Shown: one piece after another, positions 26,799 to 34,260 of the stretch
Position numbering within the stretch: the first letter of the stretch is position 1
Layout of the letters: each line of letters begins with the position of its first letter
Assembly: GCF_001484605.1 (NCBI RefSeq)
Contig: NZ_CP013747.1
Span: forward strand, 4,836,001 to 4,900,000
Origin: Pseudarthrobacter sulfonivorans
Lineage (GTDB): Bacteria; Actinomycetota; Actinomycetes; Actinomycetales; Micrococcaceae
Reading direction: 5' to 3'
Length of the DNA stretch: 64,000 nucleotides
Program-made: the position numbers and the translations under genes
The notes under the pieces: model-generated
What the model was told of the DNA's origin: nothing
Database searches by the model: none
Seen by the model: the letters and a program-made list of their open reading frames with translations, nothing else

Positions 26799-29615
26799 CT
26801 AGTGGCCGGCGTCGTACCAGCTGGGGCCCACACCGATCTGGACATCCAGCGGGACGCTGAGGTCCGCGGCCGAGCCCATCTGCTCGGTGACGAGCTTCTC
26901 GACCGCAACACGTTCGCCGGCGGCGACTTCAAGCACCAGTTCGTCATGGACCTGCAGGAGCATGCGGGACTTCAGGCCCTGGGCCGCCAGTTCAGCGTGC
27001 ACGCCCAGCATGGCGCGTTTGATGATGTCTGCGGCCGATCCCTGGATGGGTGAGTTCAGCGCGATGCGCTCCGCGTTTTCGCGCAGCTGCCGGTCCGTGC
27101 TGGTGAGGTCCGGCAGGTAGCGGCGACGCCCCTCGATGGTGGCCGTATAGCCGTCCACCCGGGCCTGGTCCACCACTCCGCGGAGGTAGTCGCGGACGGC
27201 CCCGAACCGGTCAAAGTAGTCCTTCATCAGGGTGCGGGCCTCGTCCACGGAAATTTCCAGCTGCTTGGACAGGCCAAACGAGGTCAGGCCATAGGCGAGG
27301 CCGTAGGACATCGCCTTGACCTTGGAGCGCATGGCACTGGTGACTTCTTCGGTGGGCACATGGAAGATGTTCGAGCCCACAAACCGGTGGAGGTCTTCGC
27401 CGTCCTGGTAGGCCTGGATCAGGCCTGCGTCGCCCGAAAGGTGCGCCATGATCCGCATTTCGATCTGTGAGTAGTCCGCGGACAGCAGGCACTCGTAGCC
27501 GTCACTGACCACAAAAATGCCGCGGACACGCCGGCCTTCCTCGCTGCGGATGGGGATGTTCTGCAGGTTGGGATTGTTGGAGGAGATCCGGCCCGTCGCT
27601 GCCACGTTCTGCGCGTAGGTGGTGTGGATCCGGCCGTCTTCCGTCACGGACTTCTTAAGCGACTCCAGCATCTGGCGCAGCTTCGAGGACTCCCGGTGCG
27701 CCATCAGCTGGACCAGGAATTCGTGCCCGGTCTTTTCCAGCAGGTTCTTCAGCGACGCGGCATCGGTGGTGTAGCCGGACTTGATCTTCTTCGTTTTCGG
27801 CAATTCGAGTTCGTCAAAGAGCACGGTCTGCAGCTGCTTGGGCGATCCGAGATTAACCTCGTGGCCGATCGCGGCGAAAGCAAGTTCCTGTGCGTTGTCG
27901 ATCACCTTGGCCAGATCGGCGATCTGCTCGTCCATGCGCGGCAGGTCGATGGCGATGCCCGCGGTTTCCATGTCGGCCAGCACGCGGCTGACGGGCAGTT
28001 CCAGGGTGGTCAGCAGGTCCCCCGCCTTGCGTTCGGTGAGTTCTGATGCGAAGTGCCGGCTCAGGGCCTGGACCACGGCCGCCACATGGACCAGCGCGCC
28101 GGCAGCGGCGGCGTCGTCGCCGTCGAACGCCAGCTCCAGCTGTCCCGCCTTGGAGGTCTCCGCCGAGACACTGACGTTGAGGTGGTGCTGGGCCAACTCG
28201 GCGAGTTCATAGGTGCGGCGGTCCGGCTGGATGAGGTATCCGGAAATTGAGGTGTCATCCACCACGCCTTCCAGTCCCAGGCCACGGCTGGACAGGGCCT
28301 TCAACGCAGCCTTGTAGCCGTGCATGACCTTTGACGAGCTTTCATCGCGCAGCCAGTCGGCCAAGACGTTTTCGGCTGCGGCGTCCTGCGTGGCGAGGTC
28401 GATATAGACGGCGGCATCGTCACGGACGATGGCCAGTGCGGCGGCGTCCTCGCCGATCCGCCCGGGCGCCAGGTCGACGGCGACTGCGGACGTCTTGCCA
28501 GCGCCGGCCGCCAGGAAGGCACCCAGCTCGGCTGCCCCTGCGGGAATCACGACGTCCGGCGCAGCGATGGTTTCGCGCTCCGCAGATTCCACCTCTTCAC
28601 TGCCGTACAGGGCAAAGAGCCGGGTACGGATGGTCTTGAATTCAAGTTCGTCGAACAAAGCCTCCAGCGCGGCTTCGTCCGGCCGCGGTTCCGCGAGATC
28701 ATCCAGGGTGAGCGGAAGTTCGAGATCCGTGTGGAGCCTGTTCAGGCGTCGGTTGCGTTTGACGTCCTCCACGTTTTCCCGGAGGGCATCGCCCACTTTG
28801 CCTCCGATCGCGTCCAGGTGCTCGAGGACGCCCTCAAGTCCGCCGTAAAGGTTGATCCACTTGGCCGCGGTTTTCGGGCCGACGCCCGGAACGCCCGGGA
28901 GGTTGTCCGCGGTCTCCCCCACCAACGCGGCAAGGTCCGAATACTGGGCCGGCGTCACAAAATACTTTTCCTGGATGGCTGCCGCGTCCATCCGGGGAAT
29001 GTCGCTGACGCCCTTCCGCGGGTACAGCACAAAAACGTTGTCCGTGATCAGCTGGAAGGCGTCACGGTCGCCCGAGACGAGCAGCACCTCGAAACCGGCC
29101 TTTTCCCCCATGGCGGCGAGGGTGGCCAGGATGTCATCGGCCTCATAGCCGGGCAGTTTGATGGTTTTGATGCCCCAGGCGCCCATGACCTTGTCGATGA
29201 GGTCGATCTGGCCGCTCATCTCACGGGGTGTTTCGTTGCGTCCCCCCTTGTACTCGCTGTACTCGGCTTTGCGGTGCGTGGTGTCATCCGAGACGTCGAA
29301 GGCGACACAAATGTGGGTGGGCTTCTGTTCCTTGATCAGGTTGATGAGCATGGACGTGAAGCCGTGGATGGCGTTGGTGTGCTGTCCGTTGGCGGTGGAG
29401 AACTTGTCCGCCGGCAAGGCGAAGAACGCGCGGAAAGCCATCGAGTGGCCGTCCAGCACCAGGAGCCGCGGCTGTCCGGTGATGGGAACCACGGGGGCTT
29501 CCGTGGCGGAAACCTGGCCTCCGGCCGGTAGGACGTTGATGTCCTGCAGGGCAGCATCAGCGTCAAGCACTGCGGTCTCGGACGGGAAGGGGGCCGGTTT
29601 GGTAGTTTCACTCAC
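26799..29615 (-). CDS. polA: DNA polymerase I
   Basis: PolA fills gaps and removes RNA primers in replication and repair. The 938-residue protein has an N-terminal 5'-3' exonuclease domain (LVLDGHSMAFRAFFAL near residue 50, GDRDAFQLI, NLPGVPGVGPKTA), a central 3'-5' exonuclease-like domain, and a C-terminal polymerase (motif A DYSQIEMRIMAHLSGD, motif C QVHDELVLEV). The Exo I position reads VAVDLAPGR, without the catalytic Asp-x-Glu, so proofreading is probably lost, as in mycobacterial PolA. The start is GTG 29615; the longer open frame upstream covers the divergent thioesterase gene. A GyrI-like gene follows by 42 bp. Confidence 0.97.
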   Translation of the reverse strand: MSETTKPAPFPSETAVLDADAALQDINVLPAGGQVSATEAPVVPITGQPRLLVLDGHSMAFRAFFALPADKFSTANGQHTNAIHGFTSMLINLIKEQKPTHICVAFDVSDDTTHRKAEYSEYKGGRNETPREMSGQIDLIDKVMGAWGIKTIKLPGYEADDILATLAAMGEKAGFEVLLVSGDRDAFQLITDNVFVLYPRKGVSDIPRMDAAAIQEKYFVTPAQYSDLAALVGETADNLPGVPGVGPKTAAKWINLYGGLEGVLEHLDAIGGKVGDALRENVEDVKRNRRLNRLHTDLELPLTLDDLAEPRPDEAALEALFDELEFKTIRTRLFALYGSEEVESAERETIAAPDVVIPAGAAELGAFLAAGAGKTSAVAVDLAPGRIGEDAAALAIVRDDAAVYIDLATQDAAAENVLADWLRDESSSKVMHGYKAALKALSSRGLGLEGVVDDTSISGYLIQPDRRTYELAELAQHHLNVSVSAETSKAGQLELAFDGDDAAAAGALVHVAAVVQALSRHFASELTERKAGDLLTTLELPVSRVLADMETAGIAIDLPRMDEQIADLAKVIDNAQELAFAAIGHEVNLGSPKQLQTVLFDELELPKTKKIKSGYTTDAASLKNLLEKTGHEFLVQLMAHRESSKLRQMLESLKKSVTEDGRIHTTYAQNVAATGRISSNNPNLQNIPIRSEEGRRVRGIFVVSDGYECLLSADYSQIEMRIMAHLSGDAGLIQAYQDGEDLHRFVGSNIFHVPTEEVTSAMRSKVKAMSYGLAYGLTSFGLSKQLEISVDEARTLMKDYFDRFGAVRDYLRGVVDQARVDGYTATIEGRRRYLPDLTSTDRQLRENAERIALNSPIQGSAADIIKRAMLGVHAELAAQGLKSRMLLQVHDELVLEVAAGERVAVEKLVTEQMGSAADLSVPLDVQIGVGPSWYDAGH

Positions 29616-29622
29616 AGGTGCC

Positions 29623-29628
29623 AGCCTA
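29623..29628 (-). promoter_or_regulatory. Leaderless -10 element of polA
   Basis: TAGGCT on the minus strand, seven bases, then GTG 29615. The site lies in the 19-bp gap between divergent start codons, so the -35 contacts must fall inside the thioesterase gene. Confidence 0.45.
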
Positions 29629-29634
29629 GTTCCC

Positions 29635-30108
29635 ATGATGGACAATTTCACGCCCGGGCCCTTCACTGAGGAATTGGTCACAGCAGGCATCCCGGCGCAC
29701 CTCCACGACTGGCTCGGCCGCCTGGGCATCGGTGCCCTGGTGGTGAAGATGGGGATCCACTTCCTGGAGATGAGCCCGGAACGAACGGTGGCCACCATGC
29801 CGGTGGAAGGGAACACCCAGGTGGCGGGCATCCTCCACGGCGGCGCCCATGTGGTGCTGGCCGAAACCCTGGGGTCCTTCGCCGCCGGGATGCACGCCGG
29901 CGCCGGCAGGCATGCCCTGGGCATCGAAGTGAGCGCCACACACCACCGTGCAATCGCCGCGGGCACCGTGACAGGTACCTGCACCGCGATCCACCTGGGC
30001 CGGACACTGACAACGCATGAAATCGTGATGACCGACGAACAAGGCCGCCGCCTCTCCACCGCACGCCTCACCAACATGCTGCGGGACAACGAGCCCGCGG
30101 AGGCCTAA
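29635..30108 (+). CDS. PaaI-family hotdog-fold thioesterase
   Basis: A 157-residue acyl-CoA thioesterase of the hotdog superfamily. The active-site segment QVAGILHGGAHVVLAETLGSFAA near residue 62 matches the PaaI/MenI pattern HGG-x8-E, and the strand IEVSATHHRAI follows. MenI-type members release 1,4-dihydroxy-2-naphthoate from CoA; others act on phenylacetyl-CoA. Which applies here is not clear. Either of two adjacent ATGs (29635, 29638) may be used. The start is 19 bp from that of divergent polA. Confidence 0.83.
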   Translation: MMDNFTPGPFTEELVTAGIPAHLHDWLGRLGIGALVVKMGIHFLEMSPERTVATMPVEGNTQVAGILHGGAHVVLAETLGSFAAGMHAGAGRHALGIEVSATHHRAIAAGTVTGTCTAIHLGRTLTTHEIVMTDEQGRRLSTARLTNMLRDNEPAEA

Positions 30109-30119
30109 GCGCCTTAGGC
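30103..30119. terminator. Small hairpin between convergent genes
   Basis: A 7-bp stem GCCTAAG/CTTAGGC with a 3-base loop includes the thioesterase stop codon and precedes the end of the convergent reductase gene. It is a weak bidirectional terminator candidate. Confidence 0.35.
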
Positions 30120-30128
30120 GGGAAGCTC

Positions 30129-30686
30129 CTAACCGGCCGGAACCGGGGAGGTGAAGGTGTAGCGGAGCTCCACTATGCCCCGTCCCAAAGTGCGGGACGC
30201 CGTCAACTCAAGTGGCGACGTCGGGCCCTCCAATGGCAGCAGCCGTTTGCCGTCGCCCAGGACCACGGGGATGACAGAAAGGATGAGGTCATCCAGCAGT
30301 CCTGCGTTGGCGAACTGCGCAGCGAGGTTGCCGCCACCCACCACCCAGACGTTCATGCCGCCGGCGTGGTCCTTGAAGTCCTGGATGAACTCCTGGACGG
30401 GTCCGCGGACGAAGGTGATGTCCGTGCCGGCCGGGGCAACGTGCTCGTGCCGGGTAAACACATAACAGGGTGTGGAAGGGTACGGCCAGTTGCCGGGTTC
30501 GTGCTCCATCAGCCAGGCGTACGTCTCGCCGCCCATAACAATGCAGCCGACGCCGGCCATGAAGGTTTCGTAGCTTTCCTTGCCGCCCTCGAAGCCATCG
30601 AACTCGAGAAGCCAGGCGAGGTCATCCTTGGTGGTGGCGATGAACCCGTCAATGGAGGCCGCGACAAAATACTGGATCCTTGACAT
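30129..30686 (-). CDS. Dihydrofolate-reductase-like (RibD C-terminal domain) protein
   Basis: A 185-residue reductase-fold protein. The N-terminal FVAASIDGFIA, the middle VMGGETYAW and the C-terminal VWVVGGGNLAAQF/VIPVVLGDGKRL motifs are those of the YwjB/YyaP group of RibD_C proteins. NADPH binding is expected through the GGG loop; the substrate is unknown and a true DHFR role is unlikely. ATG 30686 is preceded six bases upstream by TAATCT. A paralogue lies at 56503. Confidence 0.85.
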   Translation of the reverse strand: MSRIQYFVAASIDGFIATTKDDLAWLLEFDGFEGGKESYETFMAGVGCIVMGGETYAWLMEHEPGNWPYPSTPCYVFTRHEHVAPAGTDITFVRGPVQEFIQDFKDHAGGMNVWVVGGGNLAAQFANAGLLDDLILSVIPVVLGDGKRLLPLEGPTSPLELTASRTLGRGIVELRYTFTSPVPAG

Positions 30687-30692
30687 GGAACC

Positions 30693-30698
30693 AGATTA
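30693..30698 (-). promoter_or_regulatory. Leaderless -10 element of the 30129 reductase gene
   Basis: TAATCT on the minus strand, six bases, then ATG 30686. A weak TTCAGC lies 18 bases upstream. Confidence 0.5.
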
Positions 30699-30725
30699 GC
30701 CCTGCGGCGTTGACGCGCTGAAGGC

Positions 30726-30947
30726 CTACTTGCTGAAGTACGGAATGATCAGGTAAAGCCCGAACAGCACAGCCACGCCGCAGAGGCCAAAGCAGGTGTA
30801 GGCGAAGTAGCGCTTGGTGCGGGGTGAGGCCTGCCGGGCGTCACCGGCGATGGCCGTCAGCCGCACGCCCAATGAATACAGGACCACAACGGTCACCGCG
30901 GACACCAGGGTGGCACCTGCCACTGTCAAGAGTTCCAACCACTTCAT
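30726..30947 (-). CDS. Small two-helix membrane protein linked to PiT
   Basis: A 73-residue hydrophobic protein with two predicted membrane helices, about residues 5-27 and 47-69, and a short charged loop between (GDARQASPRTKR). Its ATG overlaps the stop of the phosphate transporter gene (ATGA), so it is almost certainly co-translated with it. I do not recognise a named family. A role as an accessory or stabilising partner of the transporter is an inference from position only. Confidence 0.75.
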   Translation of the reverse strand: MKWLELLTVAGATLVSAVTVVVLYSLGVRLTAIAGDARQASPRTKRYFAYTCFGLCGVAVLFGLYLIIPYFSK

Positions 30948-32161
30948 CGCTGAACATCCTTGTGCTGGTTCGCCTTGGCGCGGGCCCGGGCGAAGGCTTT
31001 CTTCTTGGCAAAGCGGACGGCCTGGCCCGCTTCTTCGACTTCCACGGCATTGTGGTGGCCCACCGCGGACTTGCGGGAGTAGGCGAACATAAACAGCACC
31101 GCGGCGGTGCCGGCGACGGCGGCAATCACCACACCCACCACGCCGGTCTTCACGAGCAGCGCGGTCAGCGCGCCCACAACGCCGGCGGCGGGAAGTGTAA
31201 ACAGCCAGCCCAGGGCGATCTTGCCCACCAAGTTCCACCGCACAGTGGTGCCCTTACGGCCCATTCCGGACCCGATGACGGACCCTGACGCCACCTGCGT
31301 AGTGGACAGGGCGAAGCCCAGGTGGGAAGACGCAAGGATGGCAGAGGCGGTGCTGGTCTCGGCTGCGAATCCCTGGGCAGGCTTGACCTCGGTGAGCCCG
31401 GAACCCATGGTCCGGATGATGCGCCAGCCACCTGCGTAGGTGCCGACGGCGATGGCCAGGGCGCATGCCGTGATGACCCAGAACTGCGGGCCCGAACCCG
31501 GGGACTGTGTGCCGGCGGAAATCAGCACCAGGGTGATGATGCCCATGGTCTTCTGGGCGTCGTTGGTGCCGTGGGCCAGCGCCACCAGGCTGGACGTGAA
31601 GATCTGGCCGGTGCGGAACCCGCCCCGCTTCTGCGTCAGCTTGCTGCCGGTTTCCGGATCGTGCCGCGACGTCAGGGCATACGCGAGCCGCGTGCAAAGG
31701 TACGCCACCAGGCCGGCAATCAGCGGGGCGAAGATGGCGGGCAGGATGACCTTCTGCAGCAGGGTTTCCAGGTTCACGGAATTGAACCCGATGCCGGCGA
31801 TGGCCGCGCCGATCAGCCCGCCGAAGAGTGCATGGGATGAGCTGGACGGCAGGCCTTTGAGCCAGGTGATCATGTTCCAGAGGATGGCGCCCATAAGGCC
31901 GGCGAAAATAATGTCCGGCGTGATCTGGACACCGTCGGAGCCTTCCCGGATGATGCCGCCGGAGACTGTTTTGGCCACTTCCGTCGAGAGGAAGGCGCCG
32001 ACCAGGTTCAGGATTGCGGCGAGCGTCACAGCGGTCTTCGGTTTAATGGCACCGGTGGCGATGGGCGTAGCCATCGCATTCGCGGTGTCATGGAATCCAT
32101 TTGTGAAGTCGAAAAATAATGCCAGTCCGATGACCAGCGCCACCATAAAGGTGATATCCAC
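30944..32161 (-). CDS. pit: PiT-family inorganic phosphate transporter
   Basis: A 405-residue low-affinity phosphate (metal-phosphate) symporter. Both halves of the inverted repeat carry the PiT signature: GFHDTANAMATPIATGAI near residue 22 and ALAHGTNDAQKTMGIITLVL near residue 195. About ten membrane helices are visible; the C-terminus is a basic cytosolic tail. It starts at GTG 32161. The downstream small membrane protein overlaps its stop. A pair of GTTCA-type 11-bp repeats resembling a PHO box lies 66-87 bases upstream. Confidence 0.93.
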   Translation of the reverse strand: MDITFMVALVIGLALFFDFTNGFHDTANAMATPIATGAIKPKTAVTLAAILNLVGAFLSTEVAKTVSGGIIREGSDGVQITPDIIFAGLMGAILWNMITWLKGLPSSSSHALFGGLIGAAIAGIGFNSVNLETLLQKVILPAIFAPLIAGLVAYLCTRLAYALTSRHDPETGSKLTQKRGGFRTGQIFTSSLVALAHGTNDAQKTMGIITLVLISAGTQSPGSGPQFWVITACALAIAVGTYAGGWRIIRTMGSGLTEVKPAQGFAAETSTASAILASSHLGFALSTTQVASGSVIGSGMGRKGTTVRWNLVGKIALGWLFTLPAAGVVGALTALLVKTGVVGVVIAAVAGTAAVLFMFAYSRKSAVGHHNAVEVEEAGQAVRFAKKKAFARARAKANQHKDVQR

Positions 32162-32226
32162 CTGTTGCCCAATCTGCAGAGTCGACGTTCAGCAGTTCCA
32201 CTACCCGCCGTGCCCTGCAACGCATT

Positions 32227-32248
32227 ATTCACCTGCAGTTCATGTGAA
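32227..32248. promoter_or_regulatory. Possible PHO box upstream of pit
   Basis: Two 11-bp direct units, ATTCACCTGCA and GTTCATGTGAA, resemble the PhoP repeat known from Streptomyces (GTTCA core). The second unit has a perfect GTTCA and departs from consensus at its end. The site lies in the 147-bp gap between the HAD-like gene and pit. Confidence 0.35.
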
Positions 32249-32308
32249 ATGACCTGTGGAGTTAACAGAACCGGCGTGAAACCCTATCGATCGTACGCGT
32301 CCATGGCA

Positions 32309-32824
32309 TCAGGTCAAAAACAGCTGCTCCGTGACAAACCCACCGACGGCGGCCAGTTCGGCGGGAGAGATTCCCCGGCGCGGATCGGGCGACACCGTGA
32401 GGATGCGTCGGCCCAGGAATCCGGCCCACGCCAGTGCTTCCTGTTCATAGCGGAGCTGGTCGTCAATCCACACGATGCCATCCGGGGCGTTGGCCGCCAG
32501 GTCCTCCTGGAGGGCGGCAAGCTTCCACCAGCCCTCCCCCGTTCCGGCACCATCCGCTGTCAGGCAGGGCCAGTGGCCGCCTGCAAGTCCGATGGCAGGG
32601 CATAAGTATTCCGCGGCCATCTCCTCCCAGCTGGTGAGCCACACGCACCGGACTCCAGGCAACCGGGAAAGCCCGTTCAGCCCGTCAACCAGCTGGCCCG
32701 CATACGCCACTTCGAGCACGCCGGCGTTCGCAAGTATCCAGCCGGAACCCCATGGCGTCGTGCCCGTTGCTCCGAACGGGCAAACGACGCCGTCGACGTC
32801 CAGGTACAGGGTGACGTTCCGCAT
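32309..32824 (-). CDS. HAD-like hydrolase domain protein
   Basis: A 171-residue protein with the layout of a minimal haloacid-dehalogenase hydrolase. LYLDVDGVVCPFG at 6-18 is motif I, WLTSWEE near residue 62 motif II, a Lys in GWWKLAAL near residue 100 fits motif III, and IVWIDDQL near residue 118 motif IV. There is no large cap domain, so it may act on a macromolecular or bulky phosphoester; this is inferred. The ATG follows a GGGAG site. No operon partner is evident. Confidence 0.7.
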   Translation of the reverse strand: MRNVTLYLDVDGVVCPFGATGTTPWGSGWILANAGVLEVAYAGQLVDGLNGLSRLPGVRCVWLTSWEEMAAEYLCPAIGLAGGHWPCLTADGAGTGEGWWKLAALQEDLAANAPDGIVWIDDQLRYEQEALAWAGFLGRRILTVSPDPRRGISPAELAAVGGFVTEQLFLT

Positions 32825-32873
32825 TGCCGCTCCCGGTCAGGCCGGCAGGCCCGGAACGGCCCTTAAATGATTG

Positions 32874-32914
32874 AGGGGCTGCACGCATCAATGGTTGCAT
32901 TGCGTGCAGCCCCT
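32874..32914. terminator. Terminator hairpin downstream of the VOC gene
   Basis: A perfect 14-bp stem with a 13-base loop, between the VOC gene and the start of the HAD-like gene. On the minus strand it lies about 85 bases beyond the VOC stop. Confidence 0.7.
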
Positions 32915-32999
32915 GCTCAAGGACTCGCGGATAAGCGGTGTCTCCTTGGCAGAGATCGCCTTTGGTCCGTCGTTCTCTGTCCTGGTTTGACGTGGGAGC

Positions 33000-33431
33000 C
33001 TAAGACGCGGGAGCGGCCTGGGGGTTATTGACGTTGACCAGCCAGGCAGTCCCGAACCGGTCCGTGCACATGCCGAAGATGTCGCCCCAGGGCGCCGGCT
33101 CCAAGGGAACGGTGACCGTGCCGCCGTCGGCGGACAGCTTCTCCCAATAGCCGCGCAGTTCAGCTTCGTCGTCGCCGCTGAGCGAAACCGAAATGGAGCT
33201 ACCGGTCGCGAGGTCCATGCCGTTCGGCGTGTCCGCCCCCATCAGGACCAGGCCGTTGCTGGCCGTCAGCATGCCGTGCATGATTTTGTCGGCTTCCGCC
33301 GGATCTTCGCTGGCGTGGAACTCCCCGAACGTGCTGAGGGCCAGGTCGCCGCCGAAGACGGACTGGTAGAAGGTCATCGCCTCGCGGGCGTTCTCACGGA
33401 AGCCAAGGTAGGGGTTGAGCGTCGTTGGCAT
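33000..33431 (-). CDS. VOC-family (glyoxalase/PhnB-like) protein
   Basis: A 143-residue vicinal-oxygen-chelate fold protein like E. coli YjdN/PhnB. NPYLGFRENAREAMTFYQSVFGG at the start, the HGMLTASNGLVLMGAD strand near residue 52, and the closing APWGDIFGMCTDRFGTAWLVN are characteristic. Members are often metal-binding 3-demethylubiquinone-methyltransferase-like proteins without known substrate. The ATG follows AAGGAGAACC, a good ribosome binding site. It is transcribed alone. Confidence 0.85.
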   Translation of the reverse strand: MPTTLNPYLGFRENAREAMTFYQSVFGGDLALSTFGEFHASEDPAEADKIMHGMLTASNGLVLMGADTPNGMDLATGSSISVSLSGDDEAELRGYWEKLSADGGTVTVPLEPAPWGDIFGMCTDRFGTAWLVNVNNPQAAPAS

Positions 33432-33540
33432 GGCCGGTTCTCCTTGAAGTACAGAACTGAAACGGAATCGGAACAGTCAACATCCTGCCGCACTTCCCGC
33501 CGCGTTCATAGGGTTCACGGCAACCTGATGCCCCGCAGTT

Positions 33541-34260
33541 TCAGGGCATAAAGCGGTATCCCACACCAGGTTCCGTGAGGAGGTGGCGGGGTTTCCCGGG
33601 ATCGGCCTCCAGCTTCCGCCGCAACTGGGCCATGTACACACGCAGGTAGTTGGCTTCCGTCTGGTAGGCCGGTCCCCAGACGTCCAGCAGCAGCTGCTGC
33701 TGGGTCACCAGCCGGGCAGGGTTCCGGACCAGCAGTTCCAGGATGTTCCATTCGGTCGGCGTCAGCCGGACAACGTCCCCGTCCCTCGTGACCTGCCGCT
33801 GGGCCAAGTCCACGGTGAAGGAGGATGCGGCCACCGTGGGTGCCGACGCCGGATCCGGAACGCGGCGGAGGAGCGCCCGCAGCCGGGCCAAAAGCTCATC
33901 GAGTCCGAACGGCTTGGTGATGTAGTCATCCGCACCGGCATCCAGGGCGTCGACTTTGTCCGATGAGCCGTGGCGTGCGGACAGCACCAGTACGGGCAGG
34001 TTGCTCCATCGACGGACTTCCCGCAGGACTTCCGCTCCATCCAGGTCCGGCAGTCCGAGGTCCAGGATCATCACGTCCGGCGGACGGTGGGAAGCGGCAC
34101 GCACGGCTGTGCCGCCGTCGGACGCTGACTCCACGGCGTAGCCGTGGGCCTGGAGTGTGATCCGGAGTGCCTTCAGCAGGTGGGGATCGTCGTCGACAAC
34201 CAGCACACTGGTGCGGCGGCCGCCTTGCGTGCCGGAAGAACCAGCCTGGTCCGAATTCAC
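33541..34260 (-). CDS. kdpE: KdpE-type response regulator
   Basis: A 239-residue OmpR-family regulator. The receiver domain has the acidic pair VVDDD near residue 20, phospho-acceptor Asp in VMILDLGLPDL near residue 64, and the conserved Lys in YITKPFG near residue 115. The C-terminal winged helix (LTPTEWNILELLVRNPARLVT, then YLRVYMAQLRRKLE) is the KdpE type. Its GTG overlaps the kdpD stop by GTGA. KdpE normally activates kdpFABC, which is not in this window; the nearest transport target is the divergent KimA-like gene. Confidence 0.9.
   Translation of the reverse strand: MNSDQAGSSGTQGGRRTSVLVVDDDPHLLKALRITLQAHGYAVESASDGGTAVRAASHRPPDVMILDLGLPDLDGAEVLREVRRWSNLPVLVLSARHGSSDKVDALDAGADDYITKPFGLDELLARLRALLRRVPDPASAPTVAASSFTVDLAQRQVTRDGDVVRLTPTEWNILELLVRNPARLVTQQQLLLDVWGPAYQTEANYLRVYMAQLRRKLEADPGKPRHLLTEPGVGYRFMP

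Noticed and set aside
29616..30089. PolA N-terminal extension of 158 codons
   Set aside because: It covers the divergent thioesterase gene and has no homology to the 5'-3' nuclease domain; the GTG at 29615 has a -10 at leaderless distance.
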